Source: Streptomyces sp. NBC_00539 (lineage in GTDB: Bacteria; Actinomycetota; Actinomycetes; Streptomycetales; Streptomycetaceae). From it: a stretch of 64,000 nt of DNA. Position 1 is the first letter of the stretch. Each line of letters starts with the position of its first letter. The stretch spans positions 248,001-312,000 of the forward strand of contig NZ_CP107812.1 of the NCBI RefSeq assembly GCF_036346105.1. Reading direction: 5' to 3'. The notes beneath the pieces are model-generated. The model saw only the letters and a list, made by a program, of their open reading frames with translations. It did not search any database and was not told where the DNA came from. Position numbers and translations under genes: made by a program. Below, one piece after another: positions 34,833-44,399 of the stretch.

Positions 34833-35550
34833 AGGGACCAGAGGGACTGAAGATTCACTATTGCGGAGGTTACCTCAGAGGTTGCGGCGGCTCAGGTTCA
34901 AATAGCCGCTGTATCGCCAGTTCAGTCCCTTCGGTCCCTCACTACGTGAAGGTATGGCCCGGTTCATCCAGGTAGGTTCCTCTTCTTCAACCGGCTGAGA
35001 CCCGGGCGTGTCGCACTTTCTGGCCGAGAACTGACCATTGGTCCTCCCGCCCTTGAGGCGGGCTCGACCGGGACCCTGGTCCGACCCTGTCCCAGTCCGG
35101 TCCCTCACCCCCCGCCCCGGCGGCCGCCGCGGTCCGACGCACCTCAGGGTCTGAAAGCACCCCGACTCCGGTTCAGTCCCTCCCTGTTCAGTCCCTGGAA
35201 GAAACCGCAGGTCAGAAGGGCGAGAAGCGACTGACAGGGACTAAAGGGACTGAGAATCAGCTCTTCCACTTCTCACGTGTGCGTGTGTATGCGCGGGCGT
35301 AAGGACAGGTACCTAGATGCTTATGCGGCTCATAACTAGAGATTTGAGTCCCTTCGGTCCCTGTCCACCGGGGGGAGGGCCCCTGACCTGCAGGTTTATG
35401 CAGTGACTGAACGGACAGGGACCGAAGCCAGTCCACCGGCGTTCAGTACCTTGTCCTGGGGGGAGCGGGTACCGAGGGAGGGGGCCACCCCACCGGCCCC
35501 GGCCCCTCCACCCCCGAGCACCCCGGCCACCCCGGCTTTCGGTCCCTGAG
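34833..35550. repeat. Iteron field upstream of the primase operon (candidate replication origin)
   Basis: Variants of AGGGACCGAAGGGACTGAA in both orientations: 34833-34852 (+), 34921-34940 (-), 35172-35196 (two -, half copies), 35234-35253 (+), 35344-35365 (-), 35414-35428 (+), 35536-35550 (-). The strongest are the inverted pair at 34921 and 35344. The surrounding 34.75-35.77 kb stretch shows no convincing gene. With the iterons at 31.43 kb this suggests a Rep-binding region for the primase/helicase. Confidence 0.65.
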
Positions 35551-35772
35551 CCCCTGCAACGCCCCCCGGGGCCCCAGACCCTGCCCCGGACCGGCCGGGA
35601 GCCCCACACCCCCGCCGAAGCCCCGAGGGGGAGCAGGTGACGGCCGCCCTCGATGCCACGCCCGGTCGTCGGCCGCCCCGGACACCATGCGACGATCAGA
35701 CGCCCTCCGGCGGTCGCGGTGTCCCCGCCTGGCTGTTGGTTGCGTTCACCCCTGCACAAGGAGCTCCACCGC

Positions 35773-36558
35773 ATGTCCATACCACCGCAGCCCCCGCCGC
35801 ACCCCGAGCCGTACGGACAGCCGGGACCATACGGGCAGCCGGGGCAACCCGGGCCGTACGGCGGCCCGCAGGGCTGGTACGCGCCGCCGCTGCCGCAGCA
35901 GCAGACCAACGTGCTGGCCGTCGTCGCGTTCGTCATGTCGATCGTCTGCGCGCTGCCGCTGGTCCCGCTGATCCTGGGCATCGTCGCCCTCTCCCAGATC
36001 CGCACCCGCGGGGAGAAGGGCAAGGGCTTCGCCATCGCGGCGATCGTCATCCACGCACTGACCATCGCGTTCTACGCGATCTTCCTCACCCTGGGATTCT
36101 CCGGAGCACTGGACGACAGCCCCGCGCCCAAGCGCGACACGGGTGGCCAGGTCACCGGCTCGGGCTCCAGCAAGGTCAACGACCTCCGCATGGGGGACTG
36201 CTTCACCACGAACGGCGACCTGGCGCAGTACAAGGACAAGACCGAGGGCCAGGCCGCCTTCTCGGTGCGCGTCGTGCCCTGCAGCCAGCCGCACGAGGGG
36301 GAGGCGTACGCCGTCTTCACCCTGGAGAACGGCCCGTACCCGGGCAAGGAGAAGGTCGCCACGCTGGCCGAGGAGAAGTGCGGCGGTACGGACCTCACCG
36401 ATTACGTGGGCAAGGACGCCAAGGTCTCGGACAAGCTCGAAGTGTTCTACTACTTCCCGCAGTCCACCACCTGGATCCTCGGCGACCGCAAGGTCACCTG
36501 CTTCGTGGGCGACACCAGCGGCACCAGCACCGGCTCGGTCCGCACCACCGGCTCCTGA
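35773..36558 (+). CDS. DUF4190/septum-formation-type membrane protein
   Basis: A 261-residue protein. A Pro/Gly/Gln-rich N-terminus (residues 1-45, GQPGPYGQPGQPGPYGGPQG) leads to two membrane helices (NVLAVVAFVMSIVCALPLVPLILGIVAL and AIAAIVIHALTIAFYAIFLTLGF), the DUF4190 pattern. The extracellular part has LRMGDCFTTNGD and VVPCSQPHEGEAYAVFTLENG, as in the septum-formation family domain. CAAGGAGCTC precedes the ATG at 35773. Role unknown; probably a surface protein. Confidence 0.85.
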   Translation: MSIPPQPPPHPEPYGQPGPYGQPGQPGPYGGPQGWYAPPLPQQQTNVLAVVAFVMSIVCALPLVPLILGIVALSQIRTRGEKGKGFAIAAIVIHALTIAFYAIFLTLGFSGALDDSPAPKRDTGGQVTGSGSSKVNDLRMGDCFTTNGDLAQYKDKTEGQAAFSVRVVPCSQPHEGEAYAVFTLENGPYPGKEKVATLAEEKCGGTDLTDYVGKDAKVSDKLEVFYYFPQSTTWILGDRKVTCFVGDTSGTSTGSVRTTGS

Positions 36559-36941
36559 CCCCCCGGCCACCCCCGCCGACGCCCCGACGGCGCGACCGGC
36601 CCGGACAGCCGCAGGCGGGGGAGTGGCGCCTGCGTCGCGTCGGCCAGCTCCGGAACCAGTTCCGGGAGCCGGCGCTCTCCCCCTCCTTGACCGTGGCGTT
36701 GAAGCCGGAGCCGGTGCTGATGAGGGTCCACAGCGCGGTGATGCTGGTGCCGCGCGAGGACCGGGCACCCCGTGCCGGGCGGTGTCGCAGTCGTGCGAGG
36801 ACCGGGAGGACCCTGTCAGCCCGCTGGCGCGGGCAGAGGTAGGCCAGGCGGCGTGACCTGTGACAGGTGATCTTGACCGTTTGCCCTGTGCGTTTGACCA
36901 GGCGAACAGCTCCGCAGCGGGGCTGGCTATTCTCAGCCTCC

Positions 36942-37490
36942 ATGACCGATGACGCTGACGCGCGCAAGCGCCCTTTCCTCGTTCTGCACGACTACGGCAT
37001 GGGCGGTTCGTGGTGGTGGGTCCAAGCGCGTTCCGAGCGGGAGGTCCTCGAAACGTTCGCCTGGGTTGAGGTGGTCACCGACCCGGACACTGTGGCTCGG
37101 TTCCAGGATGAGGGCCTGGAGGAAGTCGACATCGACGGTCCTCGAATGCCTCCAGGACTGGATGGTCTGCGCGCCGAGCGAGACGCCCAGCGTGAGTGCG
37201 AAGGCTTCGGTGTGCTTGCGGAGAGGGACGTCGTGTTCCTGCGGCGTCGCTGGGACGAGGAGAACGATGAAGCAGTCGTATATCTGATGGAAGTGGGGTC
37301 CGATGGGCGTCGGATTCGCCAAGTGGAACTCGCCGAGGACGGAACCGCCGTGCGAAGTGGCCCTGACGACTGGCCGTTCAACCCACCGATCGTGGACCTC
37401 TTTGACCCTGCGCTCTTGAGACAAGAGATCAGCCGGAGAGAGTTCGAGGAGCACTGGGCGACGGCTCGCCAGGCAGATGCCGGGTCGTAG
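36942..37490 (+). CDS. Hypothetical protein, acidic
   Basis: A 182-residue acidic protein: RPFLVLHDYGMGGSWWWVQARSEREVLETFAWVEVV, then VYLMEVGSDGRRIRQVELAEDG. I do not recognise the family. There are no membrane segments. Possibly an immunity- or Imm-type small protein, but without a toxin nearby this is only a guess. ATG 36942 is the first good start after the noncoding stretch. Confidence 0.65.
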   Translation: MTDDADARKRPFLVLHDYGMGGSWWWVQARSEREVLETFAWVEVVTDPDTVARFQDEGLEEVDIDGPRMPPGLDGLRAERDAQRECEGFGVLAERDVVFLRRRWDEENDEAVVYLMEVGSDGRRIRQVELAEDGTAVRSGPDDWPFNPPIVDLFDPALLRQEISRREFEEHWATARQADAGS

Positions 37491-37621
37491 GGGCAGAACC
37501 GGTCGGCTCACCCGGTTCATCGGCGCCGTCCGCGATACGCCACGCCCCGAACGTGGCCTCGACTGGTGAGCTGGCGTCTTCGGGTGTGTCCTCTCCATCC
37601 CACGTCAAGAGTCACACCACG

Positions 37622-38185
37622 TCAGGCCTTGGACTGGCCGTTGACGCGGTACTCCTCGGAAGGCATCGAGTCCCATTCAGTATTCGCGCCGTCGCGCGTC
37701 ACCATGAACAACGGAGGCGATCGGAGGACCTGCCCGACCAGTTGCCCGCGCATCACGACCCCGGAATCATCCGGCGCTGCGTAGCCCTCGGGTGTGTAGC
37801 AAAAGTGCACGTCCATTGCCTCGGCATGCGCGATTGCTTCGCTTTCCAGCTCCGACAGGTCTCTCCCGACCAGCGCAAGACCGTCGTACGCGATCTGAGG
37901 TCCGTGCACGGCGTCGGCAGCTATGCAGAACAGCCCCACAGCTCGGCTCACATAGGCCGTGACGGCAGGCGATGAAGGAGCCACCCCGCGACGGTGGACT
38001 TCGACCTTCCAAGTCGGCGTGAGGATCGCGTGGTCCCGTGCACAATCGCTGACCTTCGTCTGGCCGAGCATCTCAGCAGCCTCGACTACTTCGGCGACGG
38101 TCATACCGAACCGGAGCGGTCCGACGCCGACAGCCGGCGAATAGCACCACTCGTCCCGTTCGGCGACTGCGGTCTTGAACCTCAC
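37622..38185 (-). CDS. Hypothetical protein
   Basis: A 187-residue protein with the segment CYSPAVGVGPLRFGMTVAEVVEAAEM near the N-terminus, a pattern seen in unannotated Streptomyces proteins. Later segments are YDGLALVGRDLSELESEAIAHAEAM and CYTPEGYAAPDDSG. GTG 38185 is preceded by GGAG 5 bp away. No function can be assigned. Base composition is lower in GC than that of neighbours. Confidence 0.65.
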   Translation of the reverse strand: MRFKTAVAERDEWCYSPAVGVGPLRFGMTVAEVVEAAEMLGQTKVSDCARDHAILTPTWKVEVHRRGVAPSSPAVTAYVSRAVGLFCIAADAVHGPQIAYDGLALVGRDLSELESEAIAHAEAMDVHFCYTPEGYAAPDDSGVVMRGQLVGQVLRSPPLFMVTRDGANTEWDSMPSEEYRVNGQSKA

Positions 38186-38701
38186 AGCCGCTCCGTGAGA
38201 GACACCTGAGACTTGCCGCCGCCCATCATGCCAATCGCCGACCAGCACACTGCCGGGTGCCGGCGGGCTCGCGCAGATCACTCAGCGCGAGCCCCCTCTG
38301 GGCTCGGCCGCGAGTATGCGACACCTGAACATGCGAGCTCACCAGTCTCGCCCCCGACGTCCCCCGCACCCGTACCCAGGGACACCGACCGTCTGACCCA
38401 CTGCGCCCGGGCCCGCCGCGACCCCTCGTCTAATTCCCGGCTCCACACCGGGGGACCACCGCCACGCCACTCGCTCAGCCGCGCGTCGCCGGTCAGCCCC
38501 CGCGAGTCTCCTTTCAGCGCGTACAGCCAAGCCAGGCGCACGCCGTGACTGCGAACTCACCCCTGTCGCCAGTGGACGCGCCGACGGGGCTCGACGGCGA
38601 CCCGTTCACGACGGACCGTTTCCCTCCACACAGCCCTGGTCCTGCCTGCCGCGCGCACGTCGTTGCCACCCCAGGACGGCATCATGGGCCAGGATGCAGG
38701 T
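38186..38701. other. 516-bp gap without a supported gene
   Basis: I see no gene with a plausible start and codon bias here. Overlapping short frames on both strands look like shadow frames of noncoding DNA. No clear repeats or hairpins. Confidence 0.5.
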
Positions 38702-39136
38702 ATGGGTGATATCTCCCCGCTGGTGCAGCACCTCGGACTGGAGCCGCACGCCGAGGGCGGCTGGTTCCGGCAGACCTGGCAGACCGGACCGCAAGCCGTC
38801 CCTGACAAGCGCCGCGGGCTCCGCCCCTACGCGACCGGCATCTACTACCTCCTCCACCCCGGCGAAACCTCCCGCTGGCACCGCGTACGTTCGGACGAAC
38901 TGTGGCTCTGGCACCGGGGCGGCCCCCTCACCCTGTACCTCGGCGGCACCGCAACAACGCCCGACGAGAGGCCCACCGCCGCAATGCTGGGGCCAGACAT
39001 CGAAAACGGACAGCAGCCGCAACTCCTCGTGCCGGCCGAGGTCTGGCAGACGGCAACACCAGCCGGCCACGAACCGGCCCTGGTGTCCTGCGTCGTCGCT
39101 CCCGGCTTCCACCCCCACGACTTGGACACCCTGTGA
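38702..39136 (+). CDS. DUF985/cupin-fold protein
   Basis: A 144-residue cupin of the DUF985 type: LVQHLGLEPHAEGGWFRQTWQT, ATGIYYLLHPGETSRWHRVRSDELWLWHRGGPLTLYLGG, and PAEVWQTATPAGHEPALVSCVVAPGFHPHDLD. His/Glu of the WHRVRSDELW segment are in the place of cupin metal ligands. The function of the family is unclear. An in-frame ATG at 38684 is also possible. Confidence 0.85.
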   Translation: MGDISPLVQHLGLEPHAEGGWFRQTWQTGPQAVPDKRRGLRPYATGIYYLLHPGETSRWHRVRSDELWLWHRGGPLTLYLGGTATTPDERPTAAMLGPDIENGQQPQLLVPAEVWQTATPAGHEPALVSCVVAPGFHPHDLDTL

Positions 39137-39289
39137 TCCGCTTACACCCTTCCCCGAACGCCGTACGCGCCCAGGTGCCCTGACAGCCTCATACGACCGA
39201 GAGGCGGGCCGGGGCGGGCGTGCGACGGTGGCCGATCTATCAGCGCCAAATCGCGGGCGGTTGCCGGGGCACATCCGGGCGCTCGCGGT

Positions 39290-39591
39290 CCCGTTCCCCT
39301 CTACAAGGTCATGGGGAGGAATGGCAGGACGGCACGGCCCTGTTCTCCGTCATGAGGGTGCCGGAGTTCGAGCTCCCCGGCTGGTCGCACTCCGCCTACG
39401 AGAACGACATCCTGGTGGTTCTCACCGGTTTCGCCCTGACTATGATCGCCTGCGACCTGATCTTCCTCTGGAGAGCTCTCGACCGTCTCATCGGCCGGGT
39501 CCGCAGCCGGCGAGACCGGACTGCCGAGCCGGCCGCCGCGGCTGAGGAAACCAGGGACAAAGGGGCTGTCCATGAAGCGGAACTGGTCTGA
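39290..39591 (+). pseudogene. C-terminal fragment of an HTTM-domain membrane protein
   Basis: GEEWQDGTALFSVMRVPEF followed by the helix DILVVLTGFALTMIACDLIFLWRAL resembles the end of HTTM (vitamin K-carboxylase-like) membrane domains, which have a GexWqdGtAl segment. Upstream there is no matching N-terminal part in any frame, so the gene is truncated. A new protein starting at ATG 39352 (80 residues, one membrane helix) is possible but has no ribosome site. Family call is tentative. Confidence 0.45.
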
Positions 39592-39606
39592 TGGGGGTGG
39601 AGGCGC

Positions 39607-40461
39607 GTGCTGACGGCCACCTGCCTGCTGGGCGGCCCGGGAATCACCGACCGGACCACCCACGGCCATGACCCGGACCGCTTCGTCCAACTGGGCTCCC
39701 TCAGCAAGGTGATGACGGGAACCGTCATGATGCGGCTGAGGGACCAGGGGGTGATCGACCTCGATGCCCCTCTGCAGGACTACCTCGCCGAAGTACCCCG
39801 AGGCACCGGGATCACCCTGCGGCACCTCGCCGAGCACACCTCGGGGCTGCCACGCCTTCCACCCGGCGACACCGGCCCTGCCGACGACCCGTACGCCGGT
39901 TTCAGTGATGTCGCACTCAACGAGCTGCTGCACGACCTGGACGGGGTGGCGGTGGAGCCGCCGGGCACCGAAACCTACTCCAACCTCGGGTACGCCGTGC
40001 TCGGACGGGCACTGACCGAGGTATCGGGCCGTACGTATCAGCAGCTGGTGGACGAGTGCGTTCTGGAGCCCCTCGGGCTGGAGGCGGGCGCCGTCACGGC
40101 GCACCCCCCGGCCGACCGGCGACTGGTGGCACGCACCCTCTTCGGCCGCCCCCGCGCCCCGTGGACCCTGACCGGGCCGATCCTGCCCGCCGGCGGCCTG
40201 TGGTCCACCCCGCGGACCGTGGCTTCCGTCGTGGTACGCCTCCTGGTCGAGCACAGACTGGGGCCGCCGGCCCCCACCTGGCGCAGCGGGGGGAACTCCT
40301 CGCTGCTGTGGCACAACGGAGCCACGCGCGGGGCGTCCGCCATCGCCGTGGCACACGACGACGGACGCTGGCTCCTTCTCCATCGCCTGAGCGGCAACGG
40401 TGCGCGTACCGACCGCATGGCCATCAAGGAGTTCGAGGCGTCGGCCCCTTCCAGGACATGA
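39607..40461 (+). CDS. Beta-lactamase-family serine hydrolase
   Basis: A 284-residue penicillin-binding/class C type hydrolase. The SxxK motif is in LGSLSKVMTG (residues 31-40), the YxN motif in ETYSNLGYAVLG and the HxG-type motif in WHNGATRGA. All three catalytic motifs are present. There is no signal peptide, so it is probably cytoplasmic, or the N-terminus is shortened. GTG 39607 follows GGAGG. Substrate unknown: esterase, peptidase or beta-lactamase-like. Confidence 0.87.
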   Translation: MLTATCLLGGPGITDRTTHGHDPDRFVQLGSLSKVMTGTVMMRLRDQGVIDLDAPLQDYLAEVPRGTGITLRHLAEHTSGLPRLPPGDTGPADDPYAGFSDVALNELLHDLDGVAVEPPGTETYSNLGYAVLGRALTEVSGRTYQQLVDECVLEPLGLEAGAVTAHPPADRRLVARTLFGRPRAPWTLTGPILPAGGLWSTPRTVASVVVRLLVEHRLGPPAPTWRSGGNSSLLWHNGATRGASAIAVAHDDGRWLLLHRLSGNGARTDRMAIKEFEASAPSRT

Positions 40462-41275
40462 CGCTTCTCCTACCGCCCGCTCGGGTCTCGCCGACGGTCA
40501 AGGCCCGCAGCGCTCGGTAATCCTCTTCGTCGAGTGGGACGAGGCGATGCCGGTAGGCGCTCGCCTCCCCCTTTGCCGCCGCCTCGTCCCCTCGTCGCGC
40601 TCGCCGATCGGCTCGGGGTTGCTGTTCCCGGTGAACCACCAGCCGGTGTGCTTCGCATTCTTCAGGACGCCTACCTAGCACCTATCGAAGAGGAGAACAC
40701 CTCCTGATCGGCCTGCTACAGACCGCCGCCCCCAACATGCTGCGGCCCACTGGCGACGCGGGGTCAGTGCTCGGCCGTGTCTGTGCCGGTGCCCAGGGGG
40801 CGCCGGCCTCGGGAGCGGTGCGCGGCCACGGGTGTCGTGCCCGGCGCCTCGGCGAGCTCGGCGGCGAGGCGCCGGGGCGGCCGACGGCCGGTTGTGCTAG
40901 GAGAGTTACGGGGCGCGGGGCGGTGCCCAGGGTGCGGCTTCGGTCATTTGCCTAGTCCGCCCTTGGCCCCGCACTGCGCCAGCTGCCCGACGGCACCGGC
41001 TGGCAGCTCCCCTTCCACCTCCAGGACACCGTCGACGCCGCGAGCCTCGTCCACGGCGACCACTGGAAGCAGTGGCTCACCACCGACTGAACTCGTGATC
41101 TACGGCCTGCGCATCAGGACCTCCCCGTCGACCACGCCCAGGCCAGTGCTCCCAGCGCCCGGCACGCTCTACCACTCACTGCGAACCGACCACTTCGTTC
41201 AGCAGACCGGACCCCGGGGCTGCACCACTACGGACGGCCAGTTCCTCGCGAGCGTCCGAAGACTGCCCCCGCTGC
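40462..41275. other. 814-bp gap with gene debris
   Basis: No intact gene is visible. A plus-strand tail at about 40978-41090 (GTGWQLPFHLQDTVDAASLV then HWKQWLTTD and a stop) and a minus-strand piece near 40520-40680 (AYRHRLVPLDEEDYRALRAL) look coding-like but have no usable start or continuation. Probably remnants left of the RiPP cluster. Confidence 0.45.
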
Positions 41276-43027
41276 CTACGAGGCGGAGATCAGGGACTGG
41301 CTGGTGACCAGTTCCCGGTACGGGGCGCACTCGTCCATGAGGGCGCCGTGTGTCCCCGCATCCACCGCTGTTCCGGCGGCGAGCATGATGACGTGGTCGG
41401 CGTTCTGCACGGTCGAGAGCCGATGGGTCACGACCAGGACGGCCCGGGTCGCGGCCATGTCGTCCACGACCTGGCGGAAGCGCTCCTCGTTGATGCTGTC
41501 CATCTGGGAAGTGGGCTCGTCCATCAGGACGATCTCGGCGTCGGTGAGCAGGACGCGGGCAAGGGCCAAGCGCTGTCGCTGCCCGCCGGAGAGGTCGTTT
41601 TCCCGGCCCAGTACGGTGTCCAGGCCGTCCGGCAGGGCTTCGATGTCCTCTCGCAGTCCCACGGCGGCCAAGGCCTCGGCCAGTTCGGAGTCGGAGGCCG
41701 GACGACCGCACCCGAGCTGCAGGTTGTCGCGGACCGAGCCCTCCAGCAGGGTGAACTGCTGGTCCACGTACGCGATGCGGCGGCGCAGGTCGTCGAGGGG
41801 CCAGTCCCCGACGGGATGTCCGAGGACGGATATCCGGCCCCCGTCCGCGTGCACGAAGCGGTCGATGAGGTTGAGGGCTGTCGTCTTTCCCGCTCCGGAG
41901 GGCCCCACGAAGGCCGTCAGGCCGGTACGCGGCGCGCTGAATCCGAGGCCGGCGAGGGTGGTCGTACCGGTGTAGGAGAACGACACCGAGTCGAAGACGA
42001 CTGCCGGTGCCCCTGGTACCGGCTCGGGGCGGGGCGTTCCGGGGGACCTGTCGTCCGATTCCTGTGGCAGGGAGAGCAACTCCTCGAAGCGCACCCGGGC
42101 GGCGAGCCCCGCCTGCAGGCGGCCGATACCGGTGGCGACCACTGTGACCGGCCCGACCAGTTGCAGGAGGTAGAGCAGGAACGCCGCGAAGTCCGGGGCG
42201 GACAGCTTGCCGTCGGCCATTCGGGCGCCACCGCCGATGATCACCGAGACCAGGGCGATCTGCTGTCCCAGCCCCATGACGGGAGAAATGAATGACTGGA
42301 GCCGGGCTCCGGCCAGGGAGGTCGAGGTGAGCTGCCGGGCGTCCTCGCCCAACCGGTCGGCCGCCCCGCGCTCGAAGCGGTAGGCCTTGATGGTGGTGAG
42401 CGCGGACAGGTAGGTGGTGAAGCGCTGGGCGAGTTCGCCCATGGCGCCCTGCTGTTCGACGACGTTGCGCTTGACGCGCACCAGGACGAACCCGATGGCG
42501 ATGCCGGCGACGGCGAAAGACGCGATGCTGATGAGCACCAGCGCCCAGTCCAGGAACGCCATGACCGCCAAGGTGGCGACGACCGTCAGGACGGCGAGCG
42601 GCAGCTGTACGACTCCCACGTCTATGACGGCCCGCAGCAGGATGGCGTCCGAAGTGATCCGGGCCACGAGGTTGCCGATGCCCTGGACACGGAGGGTGGC
42701 CATGGGCAGCCGCAGCGCGTGCGCCATGACACGGCGGCGCAGTCGCAGGATCATGTGCTCGCCGACCCTGGCCAGGAGGTAGCCCGAGACCGCCAGCGTC
42801 ACCGCTGCGGCGAGCGCCGCACCCGCCATCATCAGAATGGGGCGCACGATGGGTTCGTCCTTGGCGAACGCGTCGATGACCTCCTTGACGATCAGTGGCA
42901 CGGCCAGGGTGCCGGCCGTCGAGACCAGGGCCAGCAGCAACGCCACGGCGAGCATGCCCCGGCCCGAGGCGAGGATGTCGGCACCGATGCGAACGTTTGC
43001 CCGAGGCCGGCTCGTGGACAGCGGCAC
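41276..43027 (-). CDS. ABC transporter with fused membrane and ATPase domains (LanT-type exporter)
   Basis: A 583-residue half-transporter. Six membrane helices (LAVALLLALVSTAGTLAVPLI, ILMMAGAALAAAVTLAVSGYLLA, and others) lead to an ATPase with Walker A GPSGAGKTT, signature LSGGQRQRLALARVLL, Walker B AEIVLMDEPTS and the H-loop VTHRL. There is no N-terminal peptidase domain, so it exports a peptide processed by other enzymes, here presumably the M16 pair. GTG 43027 follows directly after the stop of the small gene. Last gene of the leftward RiPP operon. Confidence 0.93.
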   Translation of the reverse strand: MPLSTSRPRANVRIGADILASGRGMLAVALLLALVSTAGTLAVPLIVKEVIDAFAKDEPIVRPILMMAGAALAAAVTLAVSGYLLARVGEHMILRLRRRVMAHALRLPMATLRVQGIGNLVARITSDAILLRAVIDVGVVQLPLAVLTVVATLAVMAFLDWALVLISIASFAVAGIAIGFVLVRVKRNVVEQQGAMGELAQRFTTYLSALTTIKAYRFERGAADRLGEDARQLTSTSLAGARLQSFISPVMGLGQQIALVSVIIGGGARMADGKLSAPDFAAFLLYLLQLVGPVTVVATGIGRLQAGLAARVRFEELLSLPQESDDRSPGTPRPEPVPGAPAVVFDSVSFSYTGTTTLAGLGFSAPRTGLTAFVGPSGAGKTTALNLIDRFVHADGGRISVLGHPVGDWPLDDLRRRIAYVDQQFTLLEGSVRDNLQLGCGRPASDSELAEALAAVGLREDIEALPDGLDTVLGRENDLSGGQRQRLALARVLLTDAEIVLMDEPTSQMDSINEERFRQVVDDMAATRAVLVVTHRLSTVQNADHVIMLAAGTAVDAGTHGALMDECAPYRELVTSQSLISAS

Positions 43028-43028
43028 C

Positions 43029-43337
43029 TCAGCGCTCCGCCGCGAGCGTGACCAGAGCGACCGCCTCGCCGAGGCCGAGACTCGGAACGGCCTGGCGAAG
43101 CTTCTTGATGGTGCGGGCACTGGTGTCGCCGGCGGGGACGCCGGCTTCGTCGAGGTACTGGCGTGCCCAGCGGACCTTGATGTCGGTGTCGCTGTGTCGG
43201 TACTCGTCTAGCAGGGACAGGGCGCGGCGCAGCCCGGGGGCTTCGGACGCGTCCGCGGTCGAGGCGGCCTGCTCGATGGCAGCCCGTACGGGGTCGAGGT
43301 CGTGGAGGACGACGAGGTTGATGCCGTGGGTTTTCAC
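43029..43337 (-). CDS. Small hypothetical protein of the RiPP operon
   Basis: A 102-residue, probably all-helical protein, HGINLVVLHDLDPVRAAIEQAA, LRRALSLLDEYRHSDTDIKVRWARQYLDEAG and the C-terminal AVPSLGLGEAVALVTLAAE. I do not recognise a family. Its place between the LanX candidate and the transporter, with one base between stop and next start, indicates a pathway role. Confidence 0.75.
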   Translation of the reverse strand: MKTHGINLVVLHDLDPVRAAIEQAASTADASEAPGLRRALSLLDEYRHSDTDIKVRWARQYLDEAGVPAGDTSARTIKKLRQAVPSLGLGEAVALVTLAAER

Positions 43338-43415
43338 AGGAGGCTCCTTCGGGAGGTGGGTGACAAGGACAACGGGGCGGGGGGTGGGGTGACGTGCGGG
43401 CCGGCCGGCGCCGGC

Positions 43416-44399
43416 TCAGACACCACCGTCGAGTGCGGCCAGCCCGTCGGTGTCGATGTAGCGGATCGCGGTCCGCGCGTAGAGTTCCAGCTCGGGGTGC
43501 CAGCCCACGTACGAGGCGAAGTCATGGGCGTGGGTGAGCATGCGCAAAGTCGCCGCCCGGCCCGCGACGACCGGGTCGACGGGGACGCCGTAGCCGGCGA
43601 GCAGTGCCTTGGGCAGCTCGGAGAGGATCGGTCGTGGTACGACGCGATGGACGGCGGTCATCCGCAGTTCCAGCAATTCGCCGAGCATCCATCCGAGATC
43701 GAACCCGGACGGACCGAGGGCCAGTTCCTCCCCGGTGAGCAGGGCCCCGGCGGTCGGAGGCGAGGCGCCCCCGTCGGTGAGTCCCTCCTCGTCCGCGGAG
43801 GGCCGGGCCGGCTCCGCTGGGAGCACGAGGGAACCGGTGCTCGGCGCACCGTGCAGGAGCGTCGCGTCCGGACCGGGTAGGGCGAGGTCGCGGCACCAGT
43901 CGCGGACCGCGGCCCAGCGTGTCGGGCCGACGCCGTCACGCAGCAGGCGGTGCATCCGGGCGGCGGCGCGGGGGCCGTGCCCGCCGTCCATCCAGGCGGC
44001 CAAGCGGGCCGGTCCGACAGGGCCTCCGGTGGCACTACCGGGCGGTGCCGGATAGGAGTGCAGCAGCCTGAGCACCTTGCCGACGGACCGGAAGGCCTCG
44101 GCCAAGCGCACGCTGTCGGCCTGTGAGGGCTCCGACCACAGCACCTTCGCTGCCGTGGTCGAGCCCGGGACCGCGTAGCGCAGTACGTCCCCGGACACGG
44201 TCGGCAGGCTGAGGGTGAGGAGGCCCGGGCGGGCCAGGGACGCCAAATGGCTCCGGGCCGCAGCGGAGGGCGCGGTGAGGGGCGTCGGCCGGTCCAGGCC
44301 GGCGCCGCGCGTCCACAGAAACGTGCCGTCGCCGATCCGGTGAATCGTCGTGCGCTGGAATCCGGTCGCGAACATGTCCACGAGGACGGGCTCTGTCAC
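43416..44399 (-). CDS. Degenerate kinase-like protein (LanX candidate)
   Basis: A 327-residue protein with a distant aminoglycoside phosphotransferase-like layout. At the HxDxxxxN position it reads HGAPSTGS (183-190), without the catalytic Asp, and at the metal-binding DFG/DxD place ELALGPSGFDLGWMLGELL (225-243). The N-terminal ATP part is also weak. This fits a pseudokinase. Class V lanthipeptide systems need a third protein, LanX, with LanK and LanY, and this is the best candidate by size and place. GTG 44399 overlaps the decarboxylase stop (GTGA). Confidence 0.65.
   Translation of the reverse strand: MTEPVLVDMFATGFQRTTIHRIGDGTFLWTRGAGLDRPTPLTAPSAAARSHLASLARPGLLTLSLPTVSGDVLRYAVPGSTTAAKVLWSEPSQADSVRLAEAFRSVGKVLRLLHSYPAPPGSATGGPVGPARLAAWMDGGHGPRAAARMHRLLRDGVGPTRWAAVRDWCRDLALPGPDATLLHGAPSTGSLVLPAEPARPSADEEGLTDGGASPPTAGALLTGEELALGPSGFDLGWMLGELLELRMTAVHRVVPRPILSELPKALLAGYGVPVDPVVAGRAATLRMLTHAHDFASYVGWHPELELYARTAIRYIDTDGLAALDGGV

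Noticed and set aside
36630-36770. Minus-strand peptide ITALWTLISTGSGFNATV
   Set aside because: Looks coding-like but lacks a start and continuation; may be a remnant, not enough for a feature.
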